Notes under the pieces: generated by a model
What the model saw: the letters and a program-made list of their open reading frames with translations, nothing else
What the model was told of the DNA's origin: nothing
The model's database searches: none
Assembly: GCF_042678305.1 (NCBI RefSeq)
Contig: NZ_JBHUDT010000002.1
Source of the DNA: Gelatiniphilus marinus
GTDB taxonomy: Bacteria > Bacteroidota > Bacteroidia > Flavobacteriales > Flavobacteriaceae
DNA: 64,000 nucleotides
Reading direction: 5' to 3' (one strand)
Position numbers and translations under genes: made by a program
Shown here: one piece after another, positions 59,251-64,000 of the stretch
How the letters are laid out: every line of letters starts with the position of its first letter
Numbering within the stretch: the stretch's first letter is position 1

Positions 59251-59330
59251 ATTCCAATATCGCCGATGTGGCCATAGGCAAGGGCTTTAAAATGCTTATT
59301 GTTTTTAATAAGAAGGTTTTTCCTAATATC
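59251..59330 (+). pseudogene. lspA: Duplicated 3' fragment of lspA
   Basis: ATATCGCCGATGTGGCCATAGG to ATTGTTTTTAATAAGAAGG matches the end of lspA (57151-57230, AATATCGCCGATATGGC and ATGCTTATTGTTTTTAATAAG), including the sequence of the second catalytic Asp region. It has no start and cannot be functional; it marks the boundary of the tandem duplication. Confidence 0.85.
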
Positions 59331-59434
59331 TAAACTTAATTAGGTTTATTTTAATGTAAGTCTTTTTTTTATGTATGTGGGATTTGTTATATTTATCTCC
59401 TTATTAAACTCTCAAACCAATAAGCTCTCAAGAC

Positions 59435-61321
59435 ATGAAAGGTTACTACCTGTTATTAATCGCTAGCCTCTTATTTATTACAAAAACTGCTTTCTCTCAA
59501 AACACATTTGACATTATCATCAATGCTAAAGATAGAGATAAAAAATGTAAAGCCTGTAATTACGCGTTTCGCCAAAAACCCAAAGAAGTCAGGTATTCAA
59601 TTAGTAGGGAGAACAACGATCTTTTTTTTGAGATTAACGATGTAGATTGGTTCCATCTCGTGTTTAAAAACCCAAACGATGGTATCTCCTTAGATATTGT
59701 TTTAAAAGACAGGTACGATTGTGGCAACACAACTAAAAGCAAAACCCAAATAAAAGGCTTGTTGCTTAAACCCGTTTACGCCCAAGAACTAAAAAACGGT
59801 TTACTGCACCATAGCGGCAATGTATATAGGGTAAAAGTAGGTGAAGTGCCCCGTAAGCTACGCGATTACAATTTAGAGTACAATATTTTATTTATAGGTA
59901 ACAATAACCTTTGCCAGTATTATGTAACTTACGATTTGGATTACTATGCTTGGGATTTGCTGGACATGGGCATGTATCTGGATCAATTAACCTATAATGT
60001 AAAACAGATAAAGGCATTTAATACCGAAAGCTATTCCATCAGGAATAAAAAATTAAAATTTATAATTCCTTTTAAAAAAAACAAAACCAATTATTCTAAA
60101 GCATTAATAAAACCTATTTATGATTCGTTAAGTTTAACAGATTTCGAAATTAAAACCCTAAAGATTAAGGCGTACTCGTCTATTGAAGGCATAACCAAAC
60201 GCAATATCGAATTGCAAGAAAGGCGTGCCAATAGTATAGTTGAGGCATTGCAGGCTTATCAAAAGCCAACCATAAAAACCAATGTTTCCGCCTCGGAGAA
60301 CTGGGTTGAGTTTTTCAACGATATAAAAGGCACCAAATACGAATACCTTAAGTCTCAAAACAAAAACCAAGTTAGAAAAAGCATAGCAGGGGCTGTCTCT
60401 AGAGAGATGGAGCCTATTTTAAAAAACCACAGAAAGGCCGTTGTAGAATTAGAGCTGGAAAAGAAAGAAAAAAGCAAAGGACAATCTGTAAACCGGCTTT
60501 TGGCAGAATTTAACAGGGCCATTGCCCAAGACGATATTGAAAAGGCAAAAATAATTCAAAATTCAATTTTCCAAAAGGTTAAAACAAGAGCGGCTTCTTC
60601 TGCGATTTTGCATAAAATGAAAGTGCCACAAGAAGCTAAATATGCCAAAATAATAAATAAAAACGCTGCTTACCGATATATTTTAGATAAAAAAGAAGCG
60701 CTAATTGTGCACGGCGAATTGCTCGATCTTAAAAAATTGGCACCCCGTGATATTGAATTGCAGTACAATATATTAGCAATCGAAATTATGCTTTGGCGGT
60801 ATAATGCCATAGATATCCAGGAGTCTAAACTCATTAAAAAAATAAATAATTTGAAAAAAGGCGGCATACCTAAACCGCTTATTTCTAGGATGAAGGTAAA
60901 TTTCCATATGGTTATTGCCGATAAGTTTATGAAAAACAGGGATTTTGATAACAAAGACAAATCGGTTGAATATGTAAATAGAAATTATAAAAAGTTCCCA
61001 TTATCAGATTATGATTTTTCCAGTTTGGCCCAGTTTTACAGTATTTATGCAAATTCTAACTTAGCGGTAAAACTACTAGAAAGAAAGGCAAGAACCATTG
61101 ATATTGATGAAGATTTACTGTTCTATTACCTAAACCTAACGCTAGTAAACAAGTCGCTAACCCAAGATCCAGATTACAGAACCATTATGCTTAATGCCAT
61201 TAACATGAACAAAACCCGTTTTTGCAACCTGTTTAATGCCGTTGAAGATGGCGGTGTTACGTTTCAGTTATTAGAAGACGAATATATACGAGAAACCTAT
61301 TGCGAGAATTGTAATGACTAA
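59435..61321 (+). CDS. Unknown periplasmic protein with OmpA-like domain (second tandem copy)
   Basis: A 628-residue paralogue of the preceding gene, with signal peptide to AFSQ, KCKACNYAFRQKPKEVRYSI near the N-terminus, the OmpA-like LKIKAYSSIEGITKRNIELQERRANSIVEAL and the same C-terminal organisation ending YCENCND. By eye about half to two-thirds of residues match, but the last 222 nt are nearly identical to copy one (five differences). Its stop overlaps that of the convergent cyclo-ligase gene by 3-4 nt. Function unknown. Confidence 0.8.
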   Translation: MKGYYLLLIASLLFITKTAFSQNTFDIIINAKDRDKKCKACNYAFRQKPKEVRYSISRENNDLFFEINDVDWFHLVFKNPNDGISLDIVLKDRYDCGNTTKSKTQIKGLLLKPVYAQELKNGLLHHSGNVYRVKVGEVPRKLRDYNLEYNILFIGNNNLCQYYVTYDLDYYAWDLLDMGMYLDQLTYNVKQIKAFNTESYSIRNKKLKFIIPFKKNKTNYSKALIKPIYDSLSLTDFEIKTLKIKAYSSIEGITKRNIELQERRANSIVEALQAYQKPTIKTNVSASENWVEFFNDIKGTKYEYLKSQNKNQVRKSIAGAVSREMEPILKNHRKAVVELELEKKEKSKGQSVNRLLAEFNRAIAQDDIEKAKIIQNSIFQKVKTRAASSAILHKMKVPQEAKYAKIINKNAAYRYILDKKEALIVHGELLDLKKLAPRDIELQYNILAIEIMLWRYNAIDIQESKLIKKINNLKKGGIPKPLISRMKVNFHMVIADKFMKNRDFDNKDKSVEYVNRNYKKFPLSDYDFSSLAQFYSIYANSNLAVKLLERKARTIDIDEDLLFYYLNLTLVNKSLTQDPDYRTIMLNAINMNKTRFCNLFNAVEDGGVTFQLLEDEYIRETYCENCND

Positions 61322-61881
61322 AACCGGTAAATAGCTTTGGGCGTTACACAATAATCCATTTTGATATCGCCTTCGTAAACACCTTCAATTTTGTATTCAG
61401 CTTCAAAAAGGGACAAACCAATTTTAATGGTTTCCGGTTTGCAGTTGGCCAAAAAACTATCGTAAAACCCTTTGCCGTAACCTACGCGATTTCCTTGTTT
61501 ATCGAATGCTAAAAGTGGCACAAAAACCACATCAATTTTTTTGTCGTCAATTTCTATACCATCAACAGGTTCCGGAATGCCCCAAGCACTTTTCTTAATT
61601 ACCGTATTATCGGTCAATAAAAAATGGATTAAAGACGTGTCTTTAAATTTACATTTAGAGATTACAATGTTTTTGTCTTTCCCCGAAAGAATGTTTAAAA
61701 TATAATCGGTGTTAATTTCTTTAAATTCTTCAATCGATAAAAATATATGGTAAAAAGCATGCTCCCATATAGGCAGCTTAAGTGTTTGGTTGGCAATAGC
61801 CATACTTAAACTATCAATCTGTTTAAGCGATAAATCTTCGCGAAGCGCTTTATACTTTATACGTAATGCTGGTTTGTCCAT
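61318..61881 (-). CDS. 5-formyltetrahydrofolate cyclo-ligase
   Basis: A 187-residue enzyme converting 5-formyl-THF to 5,10-methenyl-THF with ATP. Family features are the N-terminal KPALRIKYKALREDLSL, WGIPEPVDG near residue 101, and the signature DVVFVPLLAFDKQGNRVGYGKGFYDSFL at about 116-145. It lies 32 nt downstream of the aspartoacylase-like gene, same strand, so it is probably in the RimK transcript. Its stop codon overlaps that of the convergent tandem-duplicated gene. Confidence 0.94.
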   Translation of the reverse strand: MDKPALRIKYKALREDLSLKQIDSLSMAIANQTLKLPIWEHAFYHIFLSIEEFKEINTDYILNILSGKDKNIVISKCKFKDTSLIHFLLTDNTVIKKSAWGIPEPVDGIEIDDKKIDVVFVPLLAFDKQGNRVGYGKGFYDSFLANCKPETIKIGLSLFEAEYKIEGVYEGDIKMDYCVTPKAIYRF

Positions 61882-61913
61882 ACTTGATTAATTTGAATTG
61901 AGAGCTGCCTGTT

Positions 61914-62885
61914 TTAGCGTATTAATTTTTTGGTAATATGAAAAAGCGCATCACCTTGATAAACCACCGGCGATTCGTTTACGTTAATAATATACCCAGA
62001 ATAATCAGCTTTAACAAAATAATTCATCTTGCCGTAGGGATCGGTTATATTACCTAACAAATCACCTTTTTCAACTTTGGCATTAATTTTAACAGACGCT
62101 TTGAACATGCCCGATAACTTAGCCCGAATCCATTTGCTTTCCTCTATAAAAACACAATCTTTTTTAGGTGTAGATACTTTAAACTTCGAGCTTAACATAC
62201 CTAAATAAAACAGTATGCGCTTAGCGCCGTTAACACCTGTATTGGTTACAATATTGTCTATGTGAAACGATTTACCGCCTTCAAAAAGCAGCAAAGGCTT
62301 TCCTAATTTATTACAGACAGTTCTAAACGATTTATTTAAGTTTTTTGAGTATAAAACAAAGGGTGCGCCAAAAACCTTAGCTAAGCCACGAAGTTGTTGG
62401 TTGTGTTTTACAATGCGTAATTGAGGCGCATTAAAACGACCGGAACTGCCCGTATGGAAATCTATAATATAATCTGCATGCGGCACAATTTCTGTTATGA
62501 GTTTGTGGGCTACCCTACTGGCCAACGACCCGTTTTTTGACCCTGGGAATACCCGGTTTAAATCGCGTCCATCGGGGAATTCCCGTTTTAAATTTATAAA
62601 CCCGAAAATATTGATAATGGGCATGCAAATAACAGTACCAGACTTTGGTTTGTTAATGCCTTTGGCAATAAGCTGCCTTACAATTTCAACACCATTTACT
62701 TCATCGCCATGTATGCCGGCCGTAAATAAAACCGTTGGCCCGGGTTTTTTTGAGCGTTCTATAATAATGGGCACATTAATTGCCGATGCCGTGTGTAGGT
62801 TAGCAACATCAAAATTTACTTCTTTGCGTTCTCCCAGTTTTATTTGTTCGCCTAAAATGTTAAGTATATTGGTTTCGGTATTCAT
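61914..62885 (-). CDS. Succinylglutamate desuccinylase/aspartoacylase family zinc hydrolase
   Basis: A 323-residue M14-like deacylase. Zinc ligands are visible as H and E in TAGIHGDEVNGVEIVRQL near residue 58 and H in ADYIIDFHTGSSGR near 144; the catalytic Glu is in LLLFEGGKSF near 204. A C-terminal beta-domain follows (about 225-323). It lies 27 nt after rimK. In related clusters this family accompanies RimK and an RimB-like protease, which fits a role in removing or recycling glutamate added to a protein or peptide. The actual substrate is not known. Confidence 0.88.
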   Translation of the reverse strand: MNTETNILNILGEQIKLGERKEVNFDVANLHTASAINVPIIIERSKKPGPTVLFTAGIHGDEVNGVEIVRQLIAKGINKPKSGTVICMPIINIFGFINLKREFPDGRDLNRVFPGSKNGSLASRVAHKLITEIVPHADYIIDFHTGSSGRFNAPQLRIVKHNQQLRGLAKVFGAPFVLYSKNLNKSFRTVCNKLGKPLLLFEGGKSFHIDNIVTNTGVNGAKRILFYLGMLSSKFKVSTPKKDCVFIEESKWIRAKLSGMFKASVKINAKVEKGDLLGNITDPYGKMNYFVKADYSGYIINVNESPVVYQGDALFHITKKLIR

Positions 62886-62912
62886 AAATTAAATATCTAT
62901 TATTAAAACAAA

Positions 62913-63788
62913 TTAGCGTCTGTTTCGTTCAATAAAAGTTATAATAGATTTGGCAATGTTGCGTCCGGTAGCGCCTTCAATACCCTCTAAACCAGGTGTT
63001 GAGTTCACTTCTAAAAGCAATGGCCCGCGTGCCGATTGCAACATATCAACCCCACAAACCGGAAGCTTTAAAGCCTTAGAGGCATTCATGGCCAATTTAA
63101 GCTCGTCGTGGTCCAGTTTTATAATATTTGCCGATCCGCCACGGTGTAAATTAGACCTAAACTCGCCTTCCTTTCCTTGGCGCTTCATCGCACCAACCAC
63201 TTGTCCGTCAACCAACAACGCCCTTATATCGGCACCTTTGGCCTCTTTAATAAATTCCTGAACAATAACACGGGCCTGCAAGCCATTAAAGGCCTCTAAA
63301 ACCGATTCGGCCGCATTTTTGGTTTCGGCCAATACCACACCCAAACCCTGCGTACCTTCCAGTAATTTTATAATTACCGGCGTACCTCCAACATGTTCTA
63401 TAACCTCTTCCACATCGCGCGAGTAATTGGTAAAAACGGTTTTTGGCATACCAATTCCCGCTTTACTTAAGCGTTGTAAACTTCGCAGTTTATCCCTGGA
63501 GCGCTGTATGGCATCAGAGGTTACAATGGTAAACACACCCATTTCCTCAAATTGTCGCACCACGGCGCATCCATAAAAGGTTACCGAAGCACCAATTCTT
63601 GGTATTATCGCATCAACATAATCCAAATATCTGTCCTTATAATATATGGTGGGTTTTTCGCGCTCTATTATAATATCGCATTTCAAAGGATCAATCACTT
63701 CAACTTTATGCCCGCGCTTTTCGCCTTCTTCAACCAAACGTTGGGTCGAGTATAAATGCACATTTCTAGAGAGTATTACTATATTCAT
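62913..63788 (-). CDS. rimK: RimK-type ATP-grasp glutamate ligase
   Basis: A 291-residue ATP-grasp ligase: VDAIIPRIGASVTFYGCAVVRQFE near residue 58, SRDKLRSLQRLSKAGIGMPKTVF near 96, nucleotide-binding PVIIKLLEGTQGLGVVL near 136, and metal-binding GVDMLQSARGPLLLEVNSTPGLEGIE near 243. RimK adds glutamates to the C-terminus of ribosomal protein S6 in E. coli; relatives make other glutamate peptides. It starts just after the RimB-like protease gene (1 nt between). Confidence 0.94.
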   Translation of the reverse strand: MNIVILSRNVHLYSTQRLVEEGEKRGHKVEVIDPLKCDIIIEREKPTIYYKDRYLDYVDAIIPRIGASVTFYGCAVVRQFEEMGVFTIVTSDAIQRSRDKLRSLQRLSKAGIGMPKTVFTNYSRDVEEVIEHVGGTPVIIKLLEGTQGLGVVLAETKNAAESVLEAFNGLQARVIVQEFIKEAKGADIRALLVDGQVVGAMKRQGKEGEFRSNLHRGGSANIIKLDHDELKLAMNASKALKLPVCGVDMLQSARGPLLLEVNSTPGLEGIEGATGRNIAKSIITFIERNRR

Positions 63789-63789
63789 T

Positions 63790-64000
63790 CTACTTTTTTA
63801 AATTAAAGGACACATTTTCAACATCCACATCCACCAAAAATTTGCGTTTTAAAAACTGTCTCCCAATAAGCACCGGGAACTTCATGTCCTCGCGCGTGCT
63901 TAAAGTTAAGTTAATCTTGTAACACTTTCCAAAAAATATAACTTCCGACTTTATTTTATACCTATTTTCCTTAAAACCATTACTGCTTTTTACATTGGTG
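63790..64000 (-). CDS. RimB-like (retropepsin-fold) ATP-dependent zinc protease homologue, C-terminal part
   Basis: The last ~70 codons of a gene cut by the right window edge. The frame contains SEVIFFGKCYKINLTL and MKFPVLIGRQFLKRKFLVDVDV, the C-terminal signature of the family that accompanies RimK (often annotated ATP-dependent zinc protease, with an aspartyl-protease-like fold). Its stop lies 1 nt before the rimK start, so it heads the same transcript. The N-terminal catalytic part is outside the window. Confidence 0.82.
   Translation of the reverse strand, partial: TNVKSSNGFKENRYKIKSEVIFFGKCYKINLTLSTREDMKFPVLIGRQFLKRKFLVDVDVENVSFNLKK

Larger units (their letters stand above)
57151..61321 (+). 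repeat. Tandem duplication of about 2.1 kb (lspA 3' end plus OmpA-like gene)
   Basis: Sequence from 57151 recurs from 59251 with an offset near 2100 bp: the end of lspA, the short intergenic promoter region (GGATTTGTTATATTTA at about 57281 and 59386) and the whole OmpA-like gene. The coding parts have diverged substantially except at their 3' ends, so the duplication is old. Confidence 0.85.

Noticed and set aside
57330..61321. Tandem genes as an insertion sequence or CRISPR-like repeat
   Set aside because: Both units encode exported proteins with signal peptides; the repeat is explained by one tandem duplication.

Overview
This window comes from a low-GC member of the Bacteroidota, almost certainly family Flavobacteriaceae. 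The indicators are gliding genes gldD and gldE, three TonB-dependent receptors, several -33 TTTG / -7 TAnnTTTG promoters, Bacteroidota families (DUF4301, DUF4270, DUF4199), atpD-atpC without the other ATP synthase genes, and a GGGPS-type prenylglyceryl phosphate synthase. I see no tRNA, rRNA, CRISPR array, transposase or prophage. Nothing could be searched, so family names rest on motif recognition.

Layout. 1-4806: a truncated TonB receptor behind a TPP riboswitch, preceded by a tightly overlapping operon (thiamine-binding protein, PnuC-type transporter, NadR-like kinase, DUF4301, ArfB); most of this looks like thiamine salvage. 4969-7874: GGGPS, a phosphopantetheinyl transferase and divergent ahcY. 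8100-12300: an accessory island with a C5 methyltransferase carrying an N-terminal HTH, an Eco47II-type restriction enzyme broken by a frameshift in an A7 tract, a Vsr endonuclease, and an AT-rich unknown membrane gene. 12377-14047: small hypotheticals, rpmA and rplU. 14141-14488: a decayed DUF4199 pseudogene whose intact relative lies at 20901-21353. 14650-20572: a metal-chelate uptake operon (binding lipoprotein, permease, ATPase, methyltransferase, TonB receptor) with a leader holding paired palindromes.

21517-31070: an M16 peptidase pair, an HMA lipoprotein, a beta-propeller lipoprotein, an AraC regulator, gldD, gldE and ssb. 31255-34679: mutY, divergent HU, a 30-residue very basic protein, and RNase G behind a strongly structured leader. 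35256-37645: an orphan UmuD converging on atpDC. 37813-47062: an SGNH lipoprotein with a TonB receptor, glmS, a DUF4270 lipoprotein and a GT5-only starch-synthase-like protein. 47207-52078: panC, panD, a flippase-like membrane protein, an esterase-fold protein without its nucleophile, and radA.

52079-52684 is a gene-poor stretch in which a decayed GIY-YIG nuclease gene lies between two inverted-repeat elements. 52758-57245 carries ileS, a DksA-like protein and lspA. 57330-61321 is a tandem pair of unknown OmpA-like periplasmic proteins made by a roughly 2.1-kb duplication that also copied the 3' end of lspA; the two genes' 3' ends are nearly identical, suggesting gene conversion. The window closes with a formyl-THF cyclo-ligase and a RimK cluster (aspartoacylase-like, RimK, partial RimB-like protease).

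The best leads for something undescribed are the GIY-YIG gene bracketed by inverted-repeat elements, the structured rng leader, the HTH-methyltransferase / A-tract-frameshifted nuclease / Vsr island with its unknown membrane gene, and the duplicated OmpA-like proteins.
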